Shown in pieces: positions 9,240 to 16,745 of a stretch of 64,000 nucleotides of DNA (position 1 is the first letter of the stretch; each line of letters opens with the position of its first letter). Below the pieces are notes generated by a model. That model made no database searches. It saw nothing but the letters and a program-made list of their open reading frames with translations, and was not told the DNA's origin. Both the position numbers and the translations under genes were made by a program. This stretch comes from Pseudomonas putida (GTDB lineage Bacteria; Pseudomonadota; Gammaproteobacteria; Pseudomonadales; Pseudomonadaceae): positions 186,001 through 250,000 of the forward strand of contig NZ_JANHLK010000003.1 in the NCBI RefSeq assembly GCF_028682635.1. The letters run 5' to 3'.

Positions 9240-9273
9240 ACCCTAGCGATCCTGTATGACAGAAAGATGACAG
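9240..9273 (-). promoter_or_regulatory. PHO box and -10 element of pstC
   Basis: On the minus strand 9273-9256 reads CTGTCATCTTTCTGTCAT, two perfect CTGTCAT direct repeats with a four-base spacer, the PhoB consensus. Ten bases later TAGGGT (9245-9240) sits where the -10 lies in known PhoB promoters such as phoA. This implies an internal Pho-regulated promoter for pstC-pstA-pstB-phoU, independent of the one before pstS. Confidence 0.85.
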
Positions 9274-9335
9274 TGCAGTGACGCAACAAATCCGCCGCCT
9301 GGTGAAACCGGCAGCGGAGCGAGAATTTGGGGGTT

Positions 9336-9424
9336 GTGTAGGAGCGAGCTTGCTCGCGAAGAGGGTACATCCGACACATTTTCTGTGCCTGACCTAGCTT
9401 CGCGAGCAAGCTCGCTCCTACACA
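9336..9424. repeat. REP doublet between pstS and pstC
   Basis: Inverted copies TGTGTAGGAGCGAGCTTGCT and AGCAAGCTCGCTCCTACACA enclose about 35 bases. It lies downstream of pstS, where 3'-end hairpins often protect an abundant binding-protein message. Confidence 0.88.
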
Positions 9425-9447
9425 GGTCCGGGGCGCGCCCCGGACCT
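9424..9447. terminator. Perfect G+C palindrome after pstS
   Basis: A 24-base perfect palindrome (AGGTCCGGGGC and its complement) begins seven bases beyond the pstS stop. It has no following T run on the minus strand, so it is an incomplete intrinsic terminator or an mRNA 3'-end stabiliser. With the adjacent REP pair it probably favours pstS over the downstream permease genes. Confidence 0.6.
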
Positions 9448-9453
9448 AGGGTT

Positions 9454-10455
9454 TTACTTTTTTGCGACTTCTGCGCCGCCTTCCTGCAGACCCAGGTCAG
9501 CCAGTGCTTTTGCTGCAACCTTGGCTGGCAGCGGGATGTAGCCGTCTTTCACCACGACTTCCTGGCCCTGCTTGGACAGAACCAGCTTCACGAACTCGGC
9601 TTCCAGCGGGGCCAGAGGCTTGTTCGGGGCCTTGTTGACGTAGACGTACAGGAAGCGCGACAGCGGGTACTTGCCGTTCAGGGCGTTTTCTTCGGTGTCT
9701 TCGATGAACTCGCCGCCTTCTTTCTTGGACAGGGCAACGGTTTTCACGCTGGCAGTCTTGTAGCCGATGCCCGAGTAGCCGACGCCGTTAAGCGAGCTGC
9801 TGATCGACTGCACAACCGAAGCCGAACCTGGCTGTTCGTTGACGTTTGGCTTGAAGTCGCCTTTGCACAGGGCTTCTTCCTTGAAGTAGCCGTAAGTACC
9901 GGATACCGAGTTACGACCGAACAGTTGAAGGGGCTTGTTGGCCAGGTCACCGGTCACGCCCAGGTCACCCCAGGTCTTGACGTCGGTCTTGGCGCCGCAC
10001 AGGCGAGTCGAGGAGAAAATCGCGTCGACCTGAGCCATGGTCAGGCCCTTGATCGGGTTGTCCTTGTGCACGAATACAGCCAAGGCGTCCACGGCAACCG
10101 GGATAGCGGTTGGCTTGTAGCCATACTTGGTTTCGAAGGCTTGCAGCTCGTTGTCCTTCATCTTGCGGCTCATCGGGCCCAGGTTAGCGGTGCCTTCGGT
10201 CAGCGCAGGTGGCGCGGTAGACGAACCGGCGGCCTGAATCTGGATGTTGACGTTCGGGTATTCTTTTTTGTAGTTCTCGGCCCAGAGGGTCATGAGGTTG
10301 GCCAGGGTATCGGAACCGACGCTGGACAGGTTGCCCGACACACCAGTGGTCTTGGTGTAGCTCGGGATAGCAGGGTCAACAGCGGCAACCGCGTTGGCAG
10401 TCGCAACGCCAGCAGCGACAAAAGTCATTGCCGCCATCAAACGCTTCAGTTTCAT
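9454..10455 (-). CDS. pstS: Phosphate-binding periplasmic protein PstS
   Basis: 333 residues with a signal peptide (residues 1 to about 24, cleavage after ANAVAA or nearby) and a PBP-like domain with phosphate-contact motifs [29 protein letters not shown] and [12 protein letters not shown]. It captures periplasmic phosphate and hands it to PstCA. The DING-like enterobacterial spacing is absent and the length fits pseudomonad PstS. It has a ribosome site GGAG eight bases before the ATG. A PHO box and -10 lie about 60-95 bases upstream, giving a leader of roughly 55 bases. First gene of the pst block. Confidence 0.97.
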   Translation of the reverse strand: MKLKRLMAAMTFVAAGVATANAVAAVDPAIPSYTKTTGVSGNLSSVGSDTLANLMTLWAENYKKEYPNVNIQIQAAGSSTAPPALTEGTANLGPMSRKMKDNELQAFETKYGYKPTAIPVAVDALAVFVHKDNPIKGLTMAQVDAIFSSTRLCGAKTDVKTWGDLGVTGDLANKPLQLFGRNSVSGTYGYFKEEALCKGDFKPNVNEQPGSASVVQSISSSLNGVGYSGIGYKTASVKTVALSKKEGGEFIEDTEENALNGKYPLSRFLYVYVNKAPNKPLAPLEAEFVKLVLSKQGQEVVVKDGYIPLPAKVAAKALADLGLQEGGAEVAKK

Positions 10456-10516
10456 GCCTTACTCCTAGCAGATAGGGTGTGTTATTCGGGGCCAAGTATC
10501 AGCAGGCCGTGTGAAC

Positions 10517-10550
10517 ACTCTATGGCTGAAATATGACAATTGGATGAAAG
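10517..10550 (-). promoter_or_regulatory. PHO box and -10 element of pstS
   Basis: On the minus strand 10550-10533 reads CTTTCATCCAATTGTCAT, matching the two CTGTCAT repeats (four-base spacer) at 12 of 14 positions. Ten bases later is TAGAGT (10522-10517) as the -10. The spacing equals that of the pstC promoter in this window and of classical PhoB-dependent promoters. Confidence 0.85.
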
Positions 10551-10587
10551 GCCAGTATTCGAGTTTTTAGAACATGATTTATGGCGC

Positions 10588-10659
10588 CCCAATCGCCAGC
10601 AGGCTGGCTCCCACATTGGAATGCATTTCAATGTGGGAGCCAGCCTGCTGGCGATTGGG
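10588..10659. repeat. Long REP doublet upstream of pstS
   Basis: Two 30-base arms of the GCCAGCAGGCTGGC subtype are inverted around 12 bases, almost without mismatch. The pair lies between the pstS promoter and the stop of the MFS gene, so it may also end transcription from the latter. Confidence 0.88.
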
Positions 10660-10687
10660 ACGGTACAGACGATAGGAAAGTCGAAAA

Positions 10688-11986
10688 TTATCGACCCTTC
10701 TTCCACAGATAAGCACCCACCAGAATCCCGACTCCGCAAAGCACCGCCACATAATAGGCAGGCCCCATCGGGCTCTCCTTGAGCAACAGGCTGACGATCA
10801 TCGGCGTCAACCCACCGAAAATCGCATAGGCCACGTTGTAGGAGAACGACAGGCCGCTGAAACGCACCACCGGCGGGAACGCCTTGACCATCACGTACGG
10901 CACCGCACCGATGGTGCCCACCAGCAGGCCGGTCAGGGCGTACAGCGGGAACAACCAGTCAGGATGGTCGGCCAGGCTGTGATAGAAGGTCCAGGAACTG
11001 GCCAGCAATGCCGTGCAACCGACCACGAACACGCGCCCCGCGCCAAAACGATCCGCCAGGGCGCCGGCAATGATGCAGCCAATGCTCAGGAACACGATGG
11101 CCACACTGTTGGACTGCAACGAGATGGTTGGCGAGAAGTGGTAGACCGTCTGCAGCACGGTCGGGGTCATCAGGATCAACACCACGATGGCGGCGGACAA
11201 CAGCCAGGTCAGCAGCATCGAAATGGCAATCGCGCCACGATGGTCACGCAGCACCGCACGCAATGGCACTTCTTCGGCCAGGGCCTTGCGCTGTTGCAGC
11301 TCTGCAAACACCGGAGTTTCGTGCAGCCAGCGGCGCAGGTACACCGAGAACAGACCAAACACGCCACCCAACAGGAATGGGATCCGCCAGGCGTAATCCG
11401 CCACTTCAACCGGGGTATAGACGCTGTTGATCGCCGTGGCGACCAGCGAACCCAGGAGGATGCCCGCCGTCAGGCCGCTGGTCAGGGTGCCGCAGGCATA
11501 ACCGACATGCCGCTGCGGGACGTGTTCAGAAACGAAGACCCAGGCACCCGGCACTTCGCCGCCAATCGCCGCGCCCTGGATCACCCGCATCAGCAGCAAC
11601 AGGATCGGCGCCCACATGCCGATCTGCGCATAAGTCGGCAGCAGGCCCATGATCAGGGTCGGCACCGCCATCATGAAGATGCTCAGGGTGAACATCTTCT
11701 TGCGCCCCAGCAGGTCGCCGAAGTGCGCCATCACGATGCCGCCCAGCGGTCGCGCCAGGTAACCGGCGGCGAAGATGCCGAAGGTCTGCATCAGGCGCAG
11801 CCACTCGGGCATGTCCGCCGGGAAGAACAGCTTGCCCACCACCGTGGCGAAGAACACGAAGATGATGAAATCGTAGAATTCCAGCGCCCCGCCCAGGGCC
11901 GACAGCGATAGCGTCTTGTAATCGTTGCGGGTCAGCGGACGTGCGGATTGGGAAGGCTGCGCGATACTCGAGGGCGCTGTGGTCAT
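10688..11986 (-). CDS. MFS transporter, metabolite:H+ symporter (MHS-like)
   Basis: 432 residues from the ATG at 11986 (TTTAPSS-type N-terminus); the longer frame upstream overlaps the promoter region and is rejected. About twelve hydrophobic segments are visible. The first segment motif LGGALEFYDFIIF, then ARPLGGIVMAHFGDLLGRKKMF, is typical of the metabolite:proton symporter subfamily (citrate, proline/betaine, shikimate carriers). The substrate cannot be read from sequence. In Pseudomonas an MFS gene next to pstS is common; there is no shared promoter here because REP and PHO sites lie between them. Confidence 0.9.
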   Translation of the reverse strand: MTTAPSSIAQPSQSARPLTRNDYKTLSLSALGGALEFYDFIIFVFFATVVGKLFFPADMPEWLRLMQTFGIFAAGYLARPLGGIVMAHFGDLLGRKKMFTLSIFMMAVPTLIMGLLPTYAQIGMWAPILLLLMRVIQGAAIGGEVPGAWVFVSEHVPQRHVGYACGTLTSGLTAGILLGSLVATAINSVYTPVEVADYAWRIPFLLGGVFGLFSVYLRRWLHETPVFAELQQRKALAEEVPLRAVLRDHRGAIAISMLLTWLLSAAIVVLILMTPTVLQTVYHFSPTISLQSNSVAIVFLSIGCIIAGALADRFGAGRVFVVGCTALLASSWTFYHSLADHPDWLFPLYALTGLLVGTIGAVPYVMVKAFPPVVRFSGLSFSYNVAYAIFGGLTPMIVSLLLKESPMGPAYYVAVLCGVGILVGAYLWKKGR

Positions 11987-12346
11987 GGCAAGGGCTTCTC
12001 TTATAGTCAGGTCTGCCGCCCCAACAACGCTGGCAAGGGCTCGGGCAGGACCGGCACGATAGCAAATTGTTCGAAAAAGCACATAGAGGCGCGTATTTGA
12101 TGGTCAAAATGAGAACCCGACGGTCGTATCGGAGTCTACCGACCGATATACTCGCAAGTGAGCGATAGCTAACAAGGGTTGCTGTGCGAAAACGCCTCAG
12201 GTTCACAGGCGATTTCGCAGAGTTTCCCTTTAGGCGCCTTACGAAAAACGTGACGAACGCAGTATGTTCGGGGATGAATCGTTTTTCCGAGACGGCTATT
12301 CACCCGCTATACCTACGAAGAGTCACGGGTCAGAGGCACCCCCGGC
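11987..12346. other. Divergent control region between MFS and thioesterase genes
   Basis: 360 bases without a convincing gene. It holds an inverted repeat CGGTCG (12121-12126) / CGACCG (12140-12145) directly before TATACT (12147-12152), a possible plus-strand -10. A further imperfect inverted repeat TGCGAAA...TTTCGCA lies at about 12183-12222, and a GCTATACC -10-like element near 12307. Promoter calls are by eye. Confidence 0.4.
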
Positions 12347-12751
12347 ATGATAGAGCTCGAACAAGAAGATCCGATCCCGCAAGGCGACCTGGCCCTGCAA
12401 ATCACCGCGCTTCCTCGCGAAACCAACGGCTTTGGCGATATTTTCGGCGGCTGGCTGGTGGCGCAGATGGATTTGGCCGGTACCGCGATGGCCAGCAAGG
12501 TGGCCGGCGGTCGCGTGGCCACTGTCGCGATCGACCGCATGGCCTTCCTGGTTCCGGTCGCCGTGGGCGCCCAGCTCTCCTTTTATACCCAGGCCCTGGA
12601 AATCGGCCGCAGCTCGATCCAGATGATGGTCGAGGTCTGGAGCGACGATCCACTGTCCAGCGAATGGCGCAAAGTCACTGAAGCGGTGTTCGTGTTTGTC
12701 GCCATCGATGGCAGCGGCCGTACCCGTTCTGTTCCGCCCCGGGCTCGTTAA
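12347..12751 (+). CDS. Acyl-CoA thioesterase, hotdog fold (YciA-like)
   Basis: 134 residues. The N-terminal half carries the hotdog helix motif NGFGDIFGGWLVAQMD, in which the aspartate is the usual catalytic acid of YciA/BACH-type acyl-CoA hydrolases, followed by the beta strands ATVAIDRMAFLVPV. It hydrolyses acyl-CoA to free acid and CoA in the cytoplasm. Length matches the family. The ATG lacks a strong ribosome site. A mutarotase gene follows after 73 bases on the same strand. A second paralogue lies at 31997. Confidence 0.9.
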   Translation: MIELEQEDPIPQGDLALQITALPRETNGFGDIFGGWLVAQMDLAGTAMASKVAGGRVATVAIDRMAFLVPVAVGAQLSFYTQALEIGRSSIQMMVEVWSDDPLSSEWRKVTEAVFVFVAIDGSGRTRSVPPRAR

Positions 12752-12824
12752 AACCCGGCTGCGTTAAACCCGCCAGGCGTTTTGCGGTCCATTGCAGTCA
12801 TTGTTACTGATCGAGAGCTGTCCC

Positions 12825-13724
12825 ATGAGCACGCCCAACGTTGAAGCCGTCAAACTGGATGAACTGAACTGCTGGCGCATCCGCCACGGTCAGGCCGAAT
12901 TGCTGGTGGCCCAGCAAGGTGCGCACATCCTCAGCTATCAATTGGCTGGGCAACCGCCGCTGATCTGGCTCAACGACGAGGCCGTGTTCAAGGCCGGCAA
13001 AAGCATCCGCGCCGGCGTGCCGGTGTGCTGGCCGTGGTTCGGCAACCTGGCGCGCAACCCGCAGAGCGTCCAGGCGATGCGCGTCAGCAACGAACCCGCC
13101 ACTGCCCATGGGCTGGTGCGGACGATGGACTGGGAGTTGGGCGGCATCGAGGCCGAGGGTGAAAGCCTGAAGATCGAATTCCTCTTGCCCTGCCCCGAAG
13201 ACGGCTTGCCAGGCTGGCCACACCAGGTCGACCTGAAGTTGAGCATTCGTCTGGATGAGCAGCTGCATATCAGCCTGACCAGCCACAACCAGGGCACCGA
13301 CACCGTTACGATCAGCCAGGCGCTGCACAGCTATTTCGCGGTCAGCGATGTGCGCGAAGTGCATGTCGAAGGGCTGGACGGCTTGAGCTATATCGAGACC
13401 CTGGACGACTGGAAAACCGTGACCCAGTCCGGTGACTTGCGCTTTACCGGCGAAACCGATCGCATCTACCTCGATACACCGAGCCGGCTGAGCATTGTCG
13501 ACCCGGCCTGGGAGCGGCGAATCGAGCTGACCAGTACCGGCTCACGTTCAGCAGTGATCTGGAACCCGTGGACCGAACGCGCCGCGGCATTCAGCGACAT
13601 GGCCGACGATGGCTGGCAGCGCATGCTGTGCATTGAAACGGCGAATGTCTTGGGGGATGTGGTGACTTTGGCACCGGGTGCCAGCCACACCTTGGGCGTA
13701 AGCATCGGTAGCAAATCTCTGTAA
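12825..13724 (+). CDS. D-hexose-6-phosphate mutarotase (YeaD-like)
   Basis: 299 residues from the ATG at 12825 (N-terminus STPNVEAVKL), preceded by GAGAG. Aldose-1-epimerase fold: GAHILSYQ near the N-terminus, AGVPVCWPWFG (about 60-70), the catalytic-type histidine in ATAHGLVR, LHSYFAVSD, and VIWNPWTERAAAFSDM near the end. Members interconvert alpha and beta glucose-6-phosphate. A REP pair follows. Confidence 0.92.
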   Translation: MSTPNVEAVKLDELNCWRIRHGQAELLVAQQGAHILSYQLAGQPPLIWLNDEAVFKAGKSIRAGVPVCWPWFGNLARNPQSVQAMRVSNEPATAHGLVRTMDWELGGIEAEGESLKIEFLLPCPEDGLPGWPHQVDLKLSIRLDEQLHISLTSHNQGTDTVTISQALHSYFAVSDVREVHVEGLDGLSYIETLDDWKTVTQSGDLRFTGETDRIYLDTPSRLSIVDPAWERRIELTSTGSRSAVIWNPWTERAAAFSDMADDGWQRMLCIETANVLGDVVTLAPGASHTLGVSIGSKSL

Positions 13725-13737
13725 CACTACAAAACCA

Positions 13738-13832
13738 ATGTGGGAGCGGGCTTGCTCGCGAAGTGGGAGTGTCAGTTGACATAAATGTTGCCTGACACAT
13801 CGCCTTCGCGAGCAAGCCCGCTCCCACATTTG
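13738..13832. repeat. REP doublet
   Basis: Inverted copies ATGTGGGAGCGGGCTTGCTC and GAGCAAGCCCGCTCCCACAT around about 45 bases, between convergent genes. Confidence 0.9.
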
Positions 13833-13855
13833 GCTGTGCCATGCCAACCGGCGAG

Positions 13856-14392
13856 TTACAAATCCGACTCCTGCACCACCCTCACCTTCGCCGCATCCAG
13901 CGCATAGGCCGCATCCGCCAGGTCATTGCTGACCTTCTCGATCTTCAGCGTGCCGGTCACCCACAGCGGCGTGTAGATATCCTCCAGCTTCAAGCCCTTG
14001 GGATAACGCACCAGCACCAGTTGATTGGGTGGCGGAGGTGGAACGTGGATGCAGGCGCCCGGGTAAGGCACCAGGAAAAACAAGGTGCTACGGCCCTTGG
14101 CGTCAGACTCCAGCGGTACCGGGTAACCACCGATACGGATGTCCTTGTCGTTCATCGACGCTACGGTCCTGGTCGAATACATCACCGCGGGCAAACCCTT
14201 GCTCTGCTTCATGCCACCTTTTTCAGTGAAGGTGCCATTGGCTTCCGGGGAGTCGTGGTCGATTTCGGGCATGGCCTCGAGGGCTTTCTGGTCCGACTTG
14301 GGCATCAGTTCGAGCCAGTCGGTTTCCGGCAGCTCGCCGGCATGGGCAAGGCCCGTACTCAGTAAAACAAGAGTCAGCAGAAGACGGCGCAT
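13856..14392 (-). CDS. DUF3299 domain-containing periplasmic protein
   Basis: 178 residues with a signal peptide (cleavage after LAHA, about residue 18). The DUF3299 fold is recognised from ELMPKSD, GYPVPLE, FFLVPYPGACIHVPPPPPNQ and the closing WVTGTLKIEK. Family members are exported proteins, often beside lipoprotein-type ABC transporter genes, with no established activity; the CIHVPPPP motif suggests a conserved ligand or metal site. Its start codon lies three bases after one arm of an inverted repeat, which could occlude initiation. It follows a GlsB-like gene on the same strand. Confidence 0.88.
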   Translation of the reverse strand: MRRLLLTLVLLSTGLAHAGELPETDWLELMPKSDQKALEAMPEIDHDSPEANGTFTEKGGMKQSKGLPAVMYSTRTVASMNDKDIRIGGYPVPLESDAKGRSTLFFLVPYPGACIHVPPPPPNQLVLVRYPKGLKLEDIYTPLWVTGTLKIEKVSNDLADAAYALDAAKVRVVQESDL

Positions 14393-14395
14393 GAA

Positions 14396-14430
14396 AATGC
14401 TCGGTAGGGATATGGAAATCGCCGAGCATT
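14396..14430 (-). promoter_or_regulatory. Inverted repeat covering the DUF3299 start region
   Basis: Arms AATGCTCGG (14396-14404) and CCGAGCATT (14422-14430) flank 17 bases. On the minus strand the second arm is followed by TTTC and then the ATG of the DUF3299 gene. It may be a weak terminator of the upstream GlsB-like gene, or a hairpin hiding the downstream ribosome site. Confidence 0.5.
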
Positions 14431-14475
14431 CTAGTCCTCCCGGGCTGCGCCGCCGAGAGGACTTTGTCGCTTGAA

Positions 14476-14721
14476 TCAGTTCTTTTTGATCAGGCCGTAG
14501 ATCACCAGCAAGATGACGGCGCCCACCAGCGCCCCGAGGAAGCCTGCACCTTCGCCCGCCTGGTAGAAACCCAGGGCCTGGCCGCCATAAGTAGCCGCCA
14601 GCGAACCGCCAATACCGAGCAGGATGGTCATGATCCAGCCCATGCTGTCATCGCCCGGTTTGAGGAAGCGTGCCAGCAGGCCGACGATCAAGCCGATAAA
14701 GATGGTTCCGATGATTCCCAT
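14476..14721 (-). CDS. GlsB/YeaQ/YmgE-family stress membrane protein
   Basis: 81 residues with three hydrophobic, glycine-rich helices: GIIGTIFIGLIVGLLARFL, GWIMTILLGIGGSLAATYGG and GFLGALVGAVILLVIYGLI. The ending LIKKN and overall length fit the transglycosylase-associated (GlsB/YeaQ) family of inner-membrane stress-induced proteins. AGAGGGAAATGCC precedes the ATG. Molecular activity of the family is unknown. REP-free gap on both sides. Confidence 0.9.
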   Translation of the reverse strand: MGIIGTIFIGLIVGLLARFLKPGDDSMGWIMTILLGIGGSLAATYGGQALGFYQAGEGAGFLGALVGAVILLVIYGLIKKN

Positions 14722-14833
14722 GGCATTTCCCTCTGATTTGGTTGGTTATGCGAAAGCCTAGTCAGACTTTGGCATCCTGCCATGAGAGAACGGCGGCCCC
14801 TGAATGGTTCCGCCGCTGCCACATGAAACTGTT

Positions 14834-15916
14834 TTACTCGGCGATGAGCGCTTCGACCTTGAGGATCTGCGCGGCGAGGGTTTCGCGATCTGCACAACGC
14901 AGGTTGGCGTGACCGACCTTGCGGCCGACCTTGAACGCCTTGCCGTAGTGGTGCAGATGGCAATCAGCAATGGCCAGGACTTTTTCAGTCTCCGGCACTT
15001 TACCGATGAAGTTGAGCATCGCGCTTTCGCCGACCTTGGCGGTCGAACCCAGCGGCAGGCCGGCGACCGCCCGCAGGTGGTTTTCGAACTGGCTGCACTC
15101 GGCGCCTTCGGTGGTCCAGTGCCCGGAGTTGTGCACACGAGGGGCGATTTCGTTGGCCTTCAGGCCGCCGTCGACTTCAAAGAACTCGAACGCCATCACG
15201 CCCACATAATTCAGCTGCTTGAGCACTCGGCTGGAGTAATCCTCGGCCAAGGCCTGCAACGGGTGGTCGGTGCTGGCCACGGACAGCTTGAGGATGCCGC
15301 TGTCGTGGGTGTTGTGCACCAGCGGGTAGAACCTGGTTTCGCCATCGCGGGCACGCACGGCGATCAGCGAGACTTCGCCGGTGAAGGGTACGAAGCCTTC
15401 CAGCAGGCAAGCCACACTGCCCAGTTCGGCGAAGGTACCCACGACATCTTCCGGTGTGCGCAGGACTTTCTGGCCCTTGCCGTCGTAACCCAGGGTGCGG
15501 GTTTTCAGTACGGCGGGCAGGCCGATGGAAGCCACGGCGGCGTCGAGGTCAGCCTGAGACTGGATGTCGGCAAATGCCGGGGTCGGAATCCCCAGGTCCT
15601 TGAACATGCTCTTTTCGAACCAGCGATCACGGGCGATGCGCAGGGCTTCGGCGCTCGGGTAAACCGGCACGAACTGCGACAGGAACGCCACGGTTTCCGC
15701 CGGGACGCTCTCGAATTCGAAGGTCACCAGATCGACCTCATCAGCCAGCTGACGCAGGTGATCCTGATCGCCGTAATCGGCCCGCAGGTGTTCGCCCAAC
15801 GCGGCGGCGCAAGCGTCCGGCGCCGGGTCGAGGAAAGCGAAGTTCATGCCCAGCGGAGTGCCCGCCAGCGCCAACATGCGACCCAACTGGCCGCCACCGA
15901 TTACACCGATCTTCAT
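14834..15916 (-). CDS. purK: 5-(carboxyamino)imidazole ribonucleotide synthase PurK
   Basis: 360 residues from the ATG at 15916, which has GAGG nine bases upstream. ATP-grasp enzyme that carboxylates AIR to N5-CAIR with ATP and bicarbonate in purine synthesis. The start motif KIGVIGGGQLGRML, the ATP-grasp segment LKTRTLGYDGKGQ, and the catalytic region FEFFEVDGGLKANEIAPRVHNSGH are all present. It starts 11 bases after the purE stop, so the two form an operon and share the leader before purE. Confidence 0.97.
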   Translation of the reverse strand: MKIGVIGGGQLGRMLALAGTPLGMNFAFLDPAPDACAAALGEHLRADYGDQDHLRQLADEVDLVTFEFESVPAETVAFLSQFVPVYPSAEALRIARDRWFEKSMFKDLGIPTPAFADIQSQADLDAAVASIGLPAVLKTRTLGYDGKGQKVLRTPEDVVGTFAELGSVACLLEGFVPFTGEVSLIAVRARDGETRFYPLVHNTHDSGILKLSVASTDHPLQALAEDYSSRVLKQLNYVGVMAFEFFEVDGGLKANEIAPRVHNSGHWTTEGAECSQFENHLRAVAGLPLGSTAKVGESAMLNFIGKVPETEKVLAIADCHLHHYGKAFKVGRKVGHANLRCADRETLAAQILKVEALIAE

Positions 15917-15927
15917 CGTCAACAACC

Positions 15928-16419
15928 TCAGGCGATGCGTGGGTCTGGATTTTCCAGGACGCTGTCTGTCTGCTCAGCACGGAAGGTTTTCAGTACTTCG
16001 TGGAACTGCGGGTGCTTGGCGCCCAGGATACTCGCCGACAGCAGGGCTGCGTTGATCGCACCGGCCTTGCCGATGGCCAGGGTGGCGACCGGAATACCTG
16101 CTGGCATCTGCACGATCGAGAGCAGCGAATCGACGCCCGAGAGCATCGCCGACTGCACCGGCACGCCCAGCACCGGAAGGTGGGTCTTGGCCGCACACAT
16201 GCCAGGCAAGTGGGCTGCGCCACCGGCACCGGCGATGATCACCTCGATGCCACGCGCCTCGGCTTCTTCAGCGTACTGGAAGAGCAGGTCCGGGGTGCGG
16301 TGGGCAGAGACCACTTTCACCTCGTAGGGGATGCCGAGCTTTTCCAGCATATCGGCGGTGTGGCTAAGGGTGGACCAATCGGACTTGGAGCCCATGATCA
16401 CGCCAACCAATGCACTCAT
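15928..16419 (-). CDS. purE: N5-carboxyaminoimidazole ribonucleotide mutase PurE
   Basis: 163 residues. Class I PurE converts N5-CAIR to CAIR. Conserved elements are MGSKSDW near the N-terminus, VSAHRTPD with the catalytic histidine, [12 protein letters not shown] and GVPVQS. First gene of purE-purK, with AGAGAAGAGG upstream of the ATG. The upstream leader contains a full intrinsic terminator, pointing to premature termination or an independent short RNA. Confidence 0.97.
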   Translation of the reverse strand: MSALVGVIMGSKSDWSTLSHTADMLEKLGIPYEVKVVSAHRTPDLLFQYAEEAEARGIEVIIAGAGGAAHLPGMCAAKTHLPVLGVPVQSAMLSGVDSLLSIVQMPAGIPVATLAIGKAGAINAALLSASILGAKHPQFHEVLKTFRAEQTDSVLENPDPRIA

Positions 16420-16457
16420 CGTCGTGCCTCTTCTCTCTGGGCGCCCGCAGGCGCATC

Positions 16458-16540
16458 AAAAAACAACAAGCCACGCAAAATGCGTGGCTTGATTGTACGA
16501 ATTATGGCCGGTCGTAACCGGCCGAAGGCCGCGCAGTATA
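16458..16540 (-). promoter_or_regulatory. purE leader: -10 element, alternative hairpins and intrinsic terminator
   Basis: On the minus strand TATACT (16540-16535) is a likely -10. It is followed by two overlapping hairpins that share GGCCGG sequence (GGCC-TTC-GGCC and GGCCGGT-TACG-ACCGGCC, about 16502-16530). Next comes a ten-base-pair stem AAGCCACGCA/TGCGTGGCTT (16490-16468) ending in TTGTTGTTTTTT (16467-16458). The purE ATG is 39 bases further on. Either an attenuator of purEK or a roughly 70-base short RNA fits. Confidence 0.55.
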
Positions 16541-16644
16541 CCTCAATACAGCAGATAAACAGCCCCTGTTGCGACCATCTGTCATACGGCGCAAAGTCCC
16601 GGTTTTATTGACTCCCAGGTCAATGGAATACAGCACAAATCTCC

Positions 16645-16732
16645 TGTGGGAGCGGGCTTGCTCGCGAAAGCGGTGGGTCAGTCAACATCAATGCTGCCTG
16701 ACATACCGCATTCGCGAGCAAGCCCACATTTG
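16645..16732. repeat. REP doublet, one arm shortened
   Basis: The first copy is full (TGTGGGAGCGGGCTTGCTCG). The second reads CGAGCAAGCCCACATTTG and lacks the five-base GCTCC segment found in the other copies, so the pair no longer folds fully. It lies between the LysR stop and the purE leader. Confidence 0.8.
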
Positions 16733-16745
16733 AGTTTCCGCGGTC

